This document shows, one piece after another, positions 41,301 through 51,436 of a stretch of DNA of 64,000 nucleotides. How positions within the stretch are numbered: the first letter of the stretch is position 1; each line of letters starts with the position of its first letter. Source of the stretch: Phytophthora hibernalis (Eukaryota > Oomycota > Peronosporomycetes > Peronosporales > Peronosporaceae); contig JAAKBF010000046.1 of NCBI GenBank assembly GCA_012656075.1, positions 124,001 through 188,000 on the forward strand. The letters are read 5' to 3'. The notes under the pieces were generated by a model. The model saw nothing but the letters and a program-made list of their open reading frames with translations. It did not search any database and had not been told where the DNA came from. The position numbers and the translations under genes were made by a program.

Positions 41301-41785
41301 ACAACGCAGTTCATGTGTCAACTGGATTGACGCCGTTATTCGTCCCCGCTCTTTTTGTCGTGGGCGAGTCCACGACTGCGAGTGGCCCGACTCTTGGTGT
41401 GGGCGGAATGGATTCGTCCGGGCGACGCAAACCTTCATCTCAAAGTCCGACTGCAGAGGAGGCGTCAGAACGCGCCGACGTCACAAAATCCAAGAACAAC
41501 GCGATCGTCGAATGGGCTGCTAATGCTTTGATCACCCCCGCGGCACCAGCGAGACATGCTGTGTCTTTTCCTGCAATTCATGATTCGGCGACCGGTGCCG
41601 GATCGCTGTGACCAACTTCGAGAAGACGCCTGACGTCACGGCCGCGGATTCCGTAGCGATTTCGGACTTCCTGCTGCGCCGACAATCCGTCGTGCGCTTT
41701 GTGCGCGATGCTATCGTTCAAGCAGTTGACAAGCAGAAAGAAAATGCAGACAAAAGAGAACGCAAGAACATGGACGTGTATTATG
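38391..41785 (+). mobile_element. Ty3/gypsy relic 3, RT core deleted, fused to a copia element
   Basis: Gag-like acidic region 38900-39570. RT N-terminus 39690-40240: FPDKIPVTLPKDRG, HEIDLVPGVKYCETRQWRLSRDQV. At 40290 the frame reads LTDGFYQILI and jumps directly to YKPGKLNILADALSRRPD, the end of RNase H, so the RT palm and most of RNase H are deleted. Integrase zinc region at 40690-40850 (HEYHDTPSGGHLGREKT, VRSCEVCQRVKP). Integrase core 40910-41350 (VRMDFIFGLHPD, AAHPETDGQTERVNRVLQD) across two frames. It continues as NNAVHVSTGLTP and VTNFEKTPDVTAAD-type sequence until the copia junction near 41780. Confidence 0.75.
39153..39266 (+). repeat. 42/45-bp coding minisatellite in the gag-like region
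   Basis: Two and a half units reading NEEARRQGSTLHHHE, NEAHREESTLRHQD and NEVRRQGR. It follows an Asp-rich run (39094-39119). Confidence 0.65.
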
Positions 41786-42570
41786 TTGGCGAGTATCGAC
41801 TTTATGACATCGAGGCGGGGCAGGTGGTTATCAGTCGCGATGTCAACTTCGACGAATCAACCTTTGGATTATCGCCGCGGATCTCCGATGAAGATGTCGA
41901 CGACCTGAACCTCGACTCGCTCGACATTGAAGATAATGGCCCTCCGCAGACGGACTACAAGCAGGCGGGAAAGCGCAAGAATCGCTCAAGTGAAGACGAT
42001 GAACCTGTGGGAAGACCGCGCGCTGTACGTCACCGAGTTGGACTGGAAGAAGCAAGCGCGCCGGACAACTCCTCGCCACATGAAGATGAAGAAGATAAGT
42101 CTGGGGACCAAGATGAAGACTCGACGCCTCACGTGTTTTGGCGTGCAAGTGCCAACACTGTTGAAGCTGCAGTGGATCTCTCGGAGCCAAAGACATTCCA
42201 AGAAGCAGTGAACGGTCCGGACCAAGTGCACTGGCGCAAGGCGATTCGTGCGGAGCTCAAATCGATGCGACTCCGTGGTGTGTTTCGTGCCCAACGGACA
42301 ACGCGCCATTGGAACCAAGTGGGTGTTCAAGATCAAGCGCAAAGCGGACGGATCCATCGAGAAGTACAAAGCGCGCCTCGTGGCCAAGGGTTTCAAGCAG
42401 AAGTACGGCATCGACTACACGGAGACGTTCTCGCCGGTGGTCAAGTACATGACGCTGCGCATGGTCATCGCCATTGCCAAATACTTTGGATGGCCCCTCG
42501 ACCAACTCGACGTGGTGACCGCATTCCTGTATGGGATAATGAAGGAACTAGTGTTCTGCGTGGTCCCTGA
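41608..42570 (+). pseudogene. Hybrid ORF: gypsy integrase tail joined in frame to copia integrase/RT linker
   Basis: Residues 1-60 read TNFEKTPDVTAADSVAISDF and VRDAIVQAVDKQKENADKR, typical of the gypsy integrase-to-GPY region. From about residue 61 the text becomes EYRLYDIEAGQVVISRDVNFDES, a copia integrase C-terminal signature, followed by an acidic linker and the copia RT start (FQEAVNGPDQVHWRKAIRAELKSM). The frame is open across the junction near 41780. Near 42287 about 11 bases are missing relative to the copia protein, and reading moves to the next ORF. Confidence 0.7.
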
Positions 42571-43723
42571 AGGTGTTGAGCTGGATGGCGACTTCGACTG
42601 CCTGGAATTGGTGAAGGCGATCTACGGTCTCAAGCAAGCTTCGCGCGTGTGGAACGAGACCTTCGACGAGTTTGTGTGCTCGATTGGGTTTCAAGTGTCG
42701 GCCTTCGATCCGTGCCTCTACATCAAGGTCGTGGACGGTCACTGCGTGCTCGTGCTAGTGTACGTCGATGACGTGCTGATTACCGGGAGTTCGACCGAGC
42801 TGATCTCGCGCACGAAGACGGACCTGAAGACGCGCTTCGAGATGACCGACAGCGGCAAGTGTGCGTTTGTTCTTGGGATCGAGCTGGTGGACGGCCCGGA
42901 CGGCAGCGTGACCATGTGTCAGCGGCGATATGTGGACGACATCCTCAAGCGCTTCGCCATGGACGAGTGCAAGGCCGTGGTGAGTCCGGTGGACATGAGC
43001 ACTCGACTGGTTCCAAGCGACACGGCGACCAAGGTCAACGCCCCATTTCGCGAAGCTGTTGGTACCTTGATGCACCTGATGACCGCCACGCGCCCGGACA
43101 TCGCGTACGCTGTGGGCTATTTGTCGCGCTTCATGGAGAACCCCCAAGAAGAGCATTGGGTTGCGGTCAAGCGCATCTTTCGCTACCTGCAAGGCACCAA
43201 GACGCATGGCATCTGCTTCAAGCCGGGCGACAAGATCGACTTTCGTGGCTACTCGGACGCGGACTGGGCCGGCGACCTGGCGGACCGCAAGTCGACTTCG
43301 GGCTACACGTTCATGCTACTCGGTGCGCCTGTGAGCTGGGGCAGCAAGAAGCAGCCAAGTGTTTCGCTATCTACGAGCGAGGCGGAATACATCGCGCTGA
43401 GTCTGGCGATCCAAGAAGGAAAATGGATTCATCGCCTGCTGTGGGAGATCCTTGCTGCTGCCAACGAGACTGGCCCCGAACTCAAGATCCGTGAAGATAA
43501 CCAGTCGTGCATCAAGATGACGAAGAACCCGGTGAACCACGGCCGCGCCAAGCACATCGACATCAAGTACCACCACATCCGCGACGAAGTGAAGCGCGGT
43601 GAAGTGAAGCTCGAGTATTGCGAAAATTCTGTGATGCTGGCGGACATCATGACGAAGGCGCTTGCGGGACCTCGCCACATGGATCTGACGACGGCTCTCG
43701 GCATTCGTGGGACTTCGCATTGA
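42248..43723 (+). CDS. Ty1/copia reverse transcriptase and RNase H
   Basis: 491 residues, continuous. RT landmarks: GTKWVFKIKRKADG, KARLVAKGFKQKYGIDYTET, LDVVTAFLYG, EGVEL, YGLKQASRVWNE, and the catalytic VYVDDVLITG. RNase H landmarks: RGYSDADWAGDLADRKSTSG, SEAEYIALS, REDNQSCIKM and the closing KHIDIKYHHIRDEV, DIMTKAL. The first 10-12 residues are the shifted frame, so this is the C-terminal part of a larger Pol. The RT and RNase H domains show no stops or missing residues, and codon use is high-GC like the host genes, which suggests recent activity. Confidence 0.88.
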   Translation: MRSSNRCDSVVCFVPNGQRAIGTKWVFKIKRKADGSIEKYKARLVAKGFKQKYGIDYTETFSPVVKYMTLRMVIAIAKYFGWPLDQLDVVTAFLYGIMKELVFCVVPEGVELDGDFDCLELVKAIYGLKQASRVWNETFDEFVCSIGFQVSAFDPCLYIKVVDGHCVLVLVYVDDVLITGSSTELISRTKTDLKTRFEMTDSGKCAFVLGIELVDGPDGSVTMCQRRYVDDILKRFAMDECKAVVSPVDMSTRLVPSDTATKVNAPFREAVGTLMHLMTATRPDIAYAVGYLSRFMENPQEEHWVAVKRIFRYLQGTKTHGICFKPGDKIDFRGYSDADWAGDLADRKSTSGYTFMLLGAPVSWGSKKQPSVSLSTSEAEYIALSLAIQEGKWIHRLLWEILAAANETGPELKIREDNQSCIKMTKNPVNHGRAKHIDIKYHHIRDEVKRGEVKLEYCENSVMLADIMTKALAGPRHMDLTTALGIRGTSH

Positions 43724-43734
43724 GGGGGCGTTTT

Positions 43735-44040
43735 GAGGGTTACCGGTTTGGTATCGGTTATTGACCGTGAACCGGTTAGCCCGAACCGGTCCAATCCGAA
43801 CCCACAATGATTACGGTAATTACGGTAAGTCGATTACGCCACCAATGATTGGACAAGTAGAATGATTGGACGCAAGCTGCGTGTCTATGTGGTAGGCTAG
43901 CTAAAGTAATTCCGATCAATCAATCACTTTCGAATCTTCCTTCTTCCCCTCAAGTGGTCATGTCCTCGCTCCGGTCTCGTCCAGAGTGCTGTCCTCCCTC
44001 CGCTCCGTCAAGCTTCGTTCAAGATCCATACCTTCCATCA
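43735..44040 (+). repeat. Copia 3' LTR (5' partner not in window)
   Basis: A purine-rich tract (GAGGGGGCG) follows the stop. The LTR starts TGAGGGTTACCGG and ends CCATCA where the Tc1-like element begins. The matching 5' LTR was replaced by the gypsy relic. Confidence 0.5.
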
Positions 44041-45280
44041 CAGGTCAAGCGCGGAAACGTTAGGGTAGGTGAGCATGGGCGCTGTTTGACGGAAGAATGA
44101 GCTGTTTGGAGGCTTCTAATTGCTCGAGGGTTTTTAAGGATAAACTAATGAGGGATAGTACGTGGTTGCTGCTTCGGTTTGCAGTGTCTGCAGATGGGGA
44201 GGGGCAAACCTTTGACGGACATGGAGAAGGGTCAGATTGTTGCCTACCATGAAGAAAATCTGTCCACTAATGCCATTGCCAAGCGGATAGGGCGTTCCAG
44301 GAACGTAGTGCGTAACTGCCTCAGTGACCCGGAAGCGTATGGTACGAGAAAAGGAACGGGAGGCCACGAATGCTGTCACCGGCAGCGGAGCGTCGCTTGC
44401 TGCGGGAGGCGTCTAAGACGGGAGTGAGCGCTCGCCAGCTGAAAGAGTCGTTACAGCTACCCATCTCGTTGTGCAGAGTACAGGAAGTGTTTCATGACTA
44501 GGAGAGCATGGTGCACGAGAAGCGAGTGGCCTGCCCAGTGCTGAACGCCGACCACATTACTAACAGGTTGAAGTGGGCAGTAGAGCATGTGGAACACGGC
44601 GCCAACTGGAGCTCTGTGGTTTTCTCTGACGAGCATTTTTTAACCTGGACGGTCCTGACGGGTACCAATATTATTGGCGTGACTTGCGGAAGGAGAAACA
44701 GATCTACTCTAACCGCCAGTCCGGGGAGGAAGTGTGTTCGTGTGGGGTGCTTTTAGCTCAAAAGGAAAGTCGGAATTGGCCTTCCTCGAAGGCAAACAGA
44801 ACGCGGAGAAGTACATTAATACGTTGGGGACTACCTGTTCCCATTTGCGCACCTGTATCACGGGCTGGACTTCGGATTTCAGCAGGATAACGCCTCAATC
44901 CATACTGCTCGAGTGTCCAAGTGGTACCTTGAGGACCAAGATGTGCGTGTAATGTGGTGGCCTGCTAAGTCTGCTGACTTAAATCCGATCGAAAACCTGT
45001 GGGGAATATTGGCCAGGGCAGTGTACTTGAACGGCAAGCAGTTTGACACCAAGCATGACCTCGTGAAGACCATTAAAAAGCTTGGGATGACATTCCGTTG
45101 ACGACGTTGAAGAGCCTCGTTGGATCGATGAAAAACGCTGTATGGAGGTCTACCGGCTCGAAGGACACAAGACTAAATACTGAGGGGTCCACCAATGCAT
45201 CTTAGACTACCTAAGAATCTCTAAAAGATCTCACTAAGCACGCAATGCTCACCTACCCTAACGTTTCCGCGCTTGACCTG
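44041..45280 (+). mobile_element. Tc1/mariner-like transposon with perfect 36-bp TIRs
   Basis: 44041-44076 (starts CAGGTCAAGCGCGG) is the exact reverse complement of 45245-45280. The element is 1240 bp and encodes a Tc1-type transposase in broken frames. A TA duplication is not visible at the edges. Confidence 0.85.
44179..45101 (+). pseudogene. Tc1-like transposase, frameshifted
   Basis: N-terminal HTH: LTDMEKGQIVAYHEENLSTN, AIAKRIGRSRNVVRNCL. The DDE core is spread over three frames: VVFSDE (about 44625), FQQDNASIHTA (about 44885), and SADLNPIENLWG (about 44970), giving Asp, Asp and Glu in the right order. There are shifts near 44370 and 44660, a stop at 44501, and further shifts near 44750 and 44850. 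The three catalytic residues are kept but no intact protein is possible. Confidence 0.8.
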
Positions 45281-45594
45281 GTCCCCCAAAGGCGAATTTT
45301 GGAGTGTAGCTCCGCCCTCACGTGTCGGATTGCAGCAAGCAGCACCTCAAAAGAATTGTAAAGAGCGGCTTATCATTGGCTTAGAAGATTACGTTCATTG
45401 CGTTTGATTCGTAGAAATTAGGACCGAATTTTTTGTCGTATGATTTCCGCGCGCACTGTATTCGTTTTTTGGCAGCTTCAGTCGGGATACTGGGTTGTCC
45501 GTGACTGGAAGCCAGCAACCCTGACATCGACGGGCCATCTTGCCCCTATCGTGGACATGAGGCCCCGGCAATCAAGAGCCACCACCAGATCCAG

Positions 45595-46700
45595 ATGATG
45601 ATGACAATTCGTTTCCCGAGGTGGACGAGTACATCGACTCAGTCCCTAGCAAGCGAGCATTGGCGCCGGTGGAAGTTTCGCTGCAGTCGTTCCGAGAGCG
45701 TCTTGAGAATCACAAGTAGTGTCGAGATATTTCGACTGGTGCTGGAGACAGGTGTTCATCCGAAACCAACGCCACGAACAGTCGCCATTTTGCTGAATGA
45801 GTTTGACGATGTGTTTCCGTCGTCTTTACCCAACGATCTCCTGCCCAAGCGTGAGATCCAGCACGACGTTGTGCTGAAGCCTAGCGCTACTCCATCACCT
45901 CGATCCCGGTTTCGCCATGCACGAGAGGAGGAGCAACAATTGACCAAGTTTGTAAAAGAGTTGCTGGGCAAGAAGAACATCGAGGAATCAAACTCGGCGT
46001 GGGTCTCCAAAATATTCGCCATTCCGAAGAAAGATACGGCGTCAGGAGTAGCACCGACACGAGCAGAGTGGCTACGCAGCGGTGAATCCGATGTATCCAT
46101 TCGTTGGGTCATCGATTATCGGCATGAACTCCCAAAGTGTGATTCCGAAGATACCGTTGCCGCGAGTTGATGATAATTTTGACAAGCTAAGCGGTGCCAC
46201 ATTCTACTCTACTTTGGATTTGATGTCGGGCTATCATCAGATGTTACTCGAAGAAGGAGCACGGGAGGTGACAGCTTTTCAGGCGAATGGAGAACTCTAT
46301 CAGTGGGTAGTTGCACCCATGGGACTTGCGGGTATACCTGGATCGTGGTCCAGACTCATGCGTCATCTTCTCGGAAGGCCAAAGTTTTAGGCTTTCTGTG
46401 TTGTCTACCTAGATGACATTTGTGTTTTCTCAGCCACCATGGGGTGCACCTGCGTGAAGTCTTGACAGTCCTCCGTGAAGCGAAGCTGTACGCTCGGAAA
46501 GAAAAGTGCAAGTTGGCGCAGCGTTCGATTGTTTTTCTAGGGCACAAGATTTCAGCATCAACCATTACCCTGGATCCGGCGAAAACCAAGGCCCTGAGTT
46601 GTATGCAACCACCTCGTAACCGCAAGAAGCTACAGCGCTTTTAGGGCTTTGCGGTTACTATCGACGGTTTATTCCACAGTACTCGGCCCTCGTGTACCCA
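45595..46700 (+). pseudogene. Reverse transcriptase of gypsy 4, frameshifted
   Basis: LLNEFDDVFPSSLPNDLLPKR, HDVVLKPSATPSPRSRFRH, NSAWVSKIFAIPKK, then a shift at about 46110 to IPKIPLPRVDDNFDKLSGAT, FYSTLDLMSGYHQMLL, FQANGELYQWVVAPMGL. A stop at 46388 precedes VVYLDDICVFS, the catalytic motif. Later parts are in other frames (KCKLAQRSIVFLGHKIS, FCGYYRRFIPQYSALVYPF). Confidence 0.75.
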
Positions 46701-46849
46701 TTCAGGATCACCGTTTCAACTCGCAGCCTCGTTGGTATTGTGAGCAATTTATCCCCGCCAGTGTGGAAGGTAGTACGGATGCGCGCGCGCCAACGGTAAC
46801 GCGCTCCGTCCAAAGGAGCAGCAACGGCGATGGACGCACGAGTCTTTGC

Positions 46850-47818
46850 TGCTTGCTGAGACGGTCTACTACGACGTAAACCGCATCGAAATCCTTCGAA
46901 AGCGGCAATCCAGTCACGAAGTCCATTGAAATATTGGTTTAGCTAGCTGTAGGAATGAGCAGAGGCTGCAGTAATCCACGCTGACGATCCCTAGACTTGT
47001 TCCTTGAGCACGTTTCACAGGTTCGGATCTATTCACTGATTGTTGCCCGCATACCTTTCCTCATGAAATGCTGGCGTACAGCTAGGAACGTCCTCACTGT
47101 TCCGGCATGAGCCACGACCGCATTGTTATGGTAATGCACCAGGATATCCAGAAATAAGCGGTCGTCGCGAGGCAGTACCATACGATTGCCTTCGCGCGAA
47201 ATTATCAAGTCATCCTGAAGCACGAACTTTGTTCTGTGTCATTCTCCCGGTCACGAAGCTGCTCGAGTATCTTTGAGCAGAATTCGTCGGTCGAATACAA
47301 TGTCATGATGCACTCAGCGAGTGCAGCAATTTCCAACGAGCTAAACTCCACTGTCCGCGACAAAGCATCGGCAACGTCATTTGTGCTTCCTGGCTTGTGT
47401 TACACTTTAAAGGTAAACCGGTTGAAGAAATCCAGCCACCTGAGGAGTTTCAGCGATGGTGTCGGCTTACTGAAGAATCATTTACAGACTGAGTTGCCTG
47501 TGTAGACTGTGAACACATTGCCCAACAGATACACACGCCACTTTTCCAGACAGAACTTGGTGCCGAAGATATCCTTCTCGTGGGTCGACCAGCGTCGTTC
47601 GATGTCGCTAAGCTTGCGAATCAGGAACACGAGTGGGTGTTCTTCACCTTTGACATTTTTGCTCAGAACCCGCCTACCGCCACATCTGAAGCATCGGTTC
47701 TAACGTAAAACGGTAGCGAGAAGTCGGGAAGGCGTACAAGAGGTGAACGCTGTAGCAGACCACGCACATGCCTTGATCTCATCATTGCCCCAGCGCAACT
47801 ATGTGTAGTCGTCACCAA
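46850..47818 (-). pseudogene. Inverted RNase H - integrase start of gypsy 4
   Basis: Reverse-strand reading: LVRLPDFSLPFYVRTDASDVAVGG, ERRWSTHEKDIFGTKFCLEKW, NDVADALSR (RNase H); VHYHNNAVVAHAGTVRTFLAVRQHF (integrase HHCC); MDFVTGLPLSKDFDAVYVVVDRLSK (integrase core, first Asp). The last part should be followed by the sequence now at 47820 on the forward strand (KRARYLP, ASDIAQIFFKN). Confidence 0.8.
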
Positions 47819-48340
47819 CTCAAAACGTGCACGGTATTTGCCGAAGCTTCGGCGAGCGATATCGCACAGATTTTCTTCAAAAACATTGTGGTGATCCATG
47901 GTACACCACGTGCTATCGTGTCCGACAGAGACCCGAAATTCCTGAGCGATCTCTGGACGTCTATGGCGCAAATTATACATGTTATGCTGAAGATGACAGT
48001 GTTTCACGCGCACAGGCCGATGGTCAAAGTGAACGTCAGATCCGGACGCTCGAGGATGCGATCCGATGTTCTGTCTCTATTTTGGACCCTTTGGTTCCCC
48101 TGTATTGAATTTGCTCATGCCACCGGAATCAACACTTCAACAGGGCGTAGCCCAATGGAGGTTGACACTGGACGTCACCCTATTCCCGCGCTGTGGGTGA
48201 CGACAGAGCAGTTAACACCCGAGCCGAAGCCATTGAGTCAACACGACGCCATCTTGTTCAGGCGCAAGAGCGCCAGCAACGATACTATGATCAAGGTCGT
48301 CACCGGGAAACCAGTACATGTTTTGTCCCCAGCCTAATAT
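47819..48340 (+). pseudogene. Integrase core continuation of gypsy 4
   Basis: ASDIAQIFFKNIVVIHGTPRAIVSDRDPKFLSDLW (second Asp), then FAHATGINTSTGRSPMEVDTG. Ends with HDAILFRRKSAS. It joins logically to the reversed block. Confidence 0.75.
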
Positions 48341-50214
48341 GGCATTAGTGTAGCGATGCAGTTCGTTCTGGGCTAGTCAACATCTTGCGCCGTCGAACAC
48401 AAGCGCCCTCCAGCAACCAGCCCCGTGCGCATGCCCTCTCGCAGCTCGTCTTGACACCCTCCACGACCACTCCATAAGGGGCAGCCCCACCTCGACTCAC
48501 TTCGTGAGCCTCGATGTGGCTCGCCTTCAATAATTAGAACGAGATGCTTACCCCCAACGTGATTTAGTATGCTCAGTGGAAAGGGAATATGCTACAGCCG
48601 CGTAACTACGAAGTATGATACTTTGAATAATTGCCTGAAGAAATATTGACCACCGATTTCCGATTTACTTTTGAGTCTAATATACTTATAATAATATGTA
48701 AGTTTCCGATGTATTGGACGTCTGTCAAATATAGAGTAAACGACTGACTTAGTTGCAGCAGATAAGACGGCGTTTAAGAAGATACAAAGTCACGCTGTGC
48801 ACGAAGAAGCTCAGAAACTTATAATTTTCTTAGTTTAAAGTATTGAAGTGGTTGCTTAGAAGCACATCCTTACAAGGGCCGCTAACAGCTAACAGCTGTT
48901 AGCAATATTATATAGTGTGCATGTGCATGTGGTAGATTTCATACAGAGTGGACTCGACCAATATGACCACGTCCTCGGAGCATCTCCTGGCTGCTTCGCA
49001 GCCGCAGAATCTGCAAGTGTCATAGATGCTAATCTTAGTTACACTACGGGTAGGTCCAGGTAGCAAGCATCCCGGCCAAGTCAATGCGTTAAGGGTTTTA
49101 GGGTGGCAGCTTTTGCCTTTGAGGCGTACAGGTAGCCTTGACACTTGGCGGCTAACTTTGAGCCTACTAGTGCGTAAATATCCTAATGTGCTCTTTTCGC
49201 GCAACATCTAAGGCCGCATACGTTTCGTACCTAATTGTGGTGGACGTTACAGGCAATATCCTAGTAATTTATCATGTTCAGCGGGTATTGTTTTTCCACG
49301 CCTACAATGAACCGAACTCGAACCAGGTTCTGATTCTGATAAATACTCAGAATCTCTAAGACTCAGGATCTTGGTTCCTGATAATTTTTGGTTCGCGACC
49401 ACTCCCGTTTAAGTAAATAGAACCATAACTTAAACGGGAGTACCACGTGAGATAACCGCTGCAGGTTCACTTTATTCACCTGTGATTGGATACAAATATT
49501 TTGAATGAATCTTTGCGGCTTTAGTAGAAGGAACCAAACGCAGGCCCAATATTAGGCGAAGAGTCGGGCAAACCAATGTTGAAGAGTCGTGCGGCTTTCA
49601 CAGAAGGCGTATTTTATCCAATATGCTGTGTTGTGGTTCATATCCCACGACCCACCCTTTGCGAAACCGTGAGTCAAAGGTCAAACATTTCACGAGTTGG
49701 CTCATGAAAAGTCACGAAACCACCCGCGAACCCAATATATAGGTATTACTGAGTCAATCCACCTTGACTAAAAAAGGAGAACCAAACCGGGGGCGCTAAC
49801 TGGTTCCATACCGGTAAGTTCATTGTAGGCGTGTGTTTTTCTTAAAATTAACTGTATAGTACTGGCATAATGTTTCTATTGATCCTCTATAAATTGATAT
49901 TTTTGATTCCGCATGAATTACCAGGTTATAATACTCTGAAACTGGTACGTCCGCTCGGATCTCTCCTTAGCTCTGAAAATTCGAACCCGGGTTGGTGGAC
50001 TCGGGGATGCCGATGCTCGAAAAAATCTTCGGCGGAATATTTTGGCTGGTAACATATTCGTTGGAAAACTCAATTACGTACTGAAACGTGTTTTAATTGA
50101 AAGAGTATAATACGTAGTTAAAGTGGAATTTGCAATGAGTGCAGCGTTTGAGAGGAAAGGTCGCACAAGCGGGTTTGTTCTTCTAGAGCACCTAGGGAGG
50201 CGTAGCCCATTGAG
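48341..50214. other. 1.9 kb without recognisable gene
   Basis: Holds a perfect 14-bp inverted repeat with a 13-base loop (49401-49414 / 49428-49441, ACTCCCGTTTAAGT). A 50-base block at 48972-49024 recurs in direct orientation at 63407-63459. The last part, from about 49860, is probably the 3' untranslated end of the reverse-strand Helitron. Its terminal hairpin was not located. Confidence 0.4.
49401..49441. repeat. 14-bp perfect inverted repeat (stem-loop)
   Basis: ACTCCCGTTTAAGT and its exact reverse complement separated by 13 bases. Confidence 0.8.
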
Positions 50215-51350
50215 CTAGCACCACAGTAAAAGGAGTAAGTGTCGCGAAAGCGTGTCGCGAGACAACACGAGAAAATAGTAGGTAAGGTTGTTGGGGCTTG
50301 TTGACGATTGCAACGCGAGATTTCCATTTGACAGCAACCATAGATTGTAATGTTTCCCTTGCACTTTGTAAATAGTTGATCCAACGGCTGAAACTATCGG
50401 TAGCTGCTGTAACTTCAGTTCAATTTGTCTCTTGTCTCCGGCAACAGATTTAGATAGGCATATCTTAGATTTTGAAAATGCTTGTGCATCGTAAAAGACG
50501 GGAAAAAGGTCAGAATCGACACGCTGATCAATGGGAGAAGCGTGAGCGCCTCTTTCAATTCGAAGCATTGCGTAGAGTGGCGGATTATTTGGAACTTGTA
50601 CTGTAATATCCGCATTGCTACATGTATCCCGGATCAGTTTAAAGTGAGTATCATGAGAAAATACGATAGGTTCTAGGGTACCCAGCGTTCCATTGGCAGC
50701 GCCTTTCGTTGGCCGAACATTCTGGGTAACCTGGATTGGCATCCCTTCTACAGGATCAATGAAAGGAGCCATTCGCCCAAACCGCGTATCAGGTAGACCC
50801 ATGATTGAGCTACATCTTGTTGCCTGAGACGGGATAACGCTCCTTTAAAGCTGGCTACGAGTCGAATAGGATACCTTCCAGGGGGAAATGTGCTGCAGCT
50901 TCTTTTATAAATGCATTGTTGATCGCTGTGCGCGTTGCATTGTCCGGTGTGACGAATACGGTTGAAGAGCTCCAATTGATGAGTTCATATTTGCTTACGA
51001 GACGCGAGTTGATTAGATCGATAAAGGATTGTGTCCAATTGCCCAACCGAGCAGCTGCACAACCCACTCCCCATTCAGGATCATCTCGAAAGCGGATAGA
51101 CTCCACAAGTATTATCACGGTTTCGAACGCCAGAGGTAAAATCCTTCGATGTCGATAGTGCTAAATTTCGTTTTGCAACGAGGTTCGACATAAGTTGGAT
51201 CTGCTTTGTCATCATCGAAACTTCATTAATGACGAACATGCCGATGCCAGTGAAGTCGTCCGTTTTGGCGTGCTCCAAGGAAAGCATAACACTCGCCAGT
51301 GTCCTAGCTTGAACAAGTGTGGCTGCTTTACCAGTTAACGCTTTCGCGAA
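50215..51350 (-). pseudogene. Pif1-like helicase domain of the Helitron
   Basis: Reverse strand: AKALTGKAATLVQARTLAS (motif Ia type), MFVINEVSMMTKQIQLMS (motif II, with Asn where Asp is usual), then EWGVGCAAARLGNWTQSFIDLIN and VFVTPDNATRTAINNAF, then GMPIQVTQNVRPTKGAANGTLG and SAVGSTIYKVQGKH (motif VI region). Split over three ORFs by shifts near 51090 and 50820. The Walker A segment is missing upstream, where the hairpin repeats at 51355 begin. Confidence 0.7.
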
Positions 51351-51354
51351 CCAT

Positions 51355-51436
51355 GGGGCAAAATGCCCCTTTCAATCGATTACGGTACTACTCCCTAGTA
51401 GAAATGTTACAACAGCAAAAGGGGGCAAAGTGCCCC
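51355..51436. repeat. Two GGGGCA/TGCCCC hairpins in tandem
   Basis: 51355-51369 (GGGGCAAAATGCCCC) and 51422-51436 (GGGGCAAAGTGCCCC), each with matching downstream sequence (CTTTC...CGGTA). A small repeat placed exactly where helicase homology stops, so a short insertion is likely. Confidence 0.65.

Larger units (their letters stand above)
45460..48340 (+). mobile_element. Ty3/gypsy relic 4 with an inverted internal segment
   Basis: Forward strand: protease-RT linker (PEVDEYIDSVPSKRALAPVEV near 45615), RT (45770-46690). Then reverse strand: RNase H (about 47790-47230), integrase zinc region (47223-47029) and start of the integrase core (46926-46850). Then forward strand again: integrase core continuation (47820-48340). 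The reversed block lies at about 46850-47818; turning it round gives the normal gypsy order. No LTRs recognised. Confidence 0.8.

Noticed and set aside
49960..50020. tRNA-like B-box (GGTTCGAAT) on the reverse strand
   Set aside because: No acceptor, D or anticodon stem can be drawn around it.
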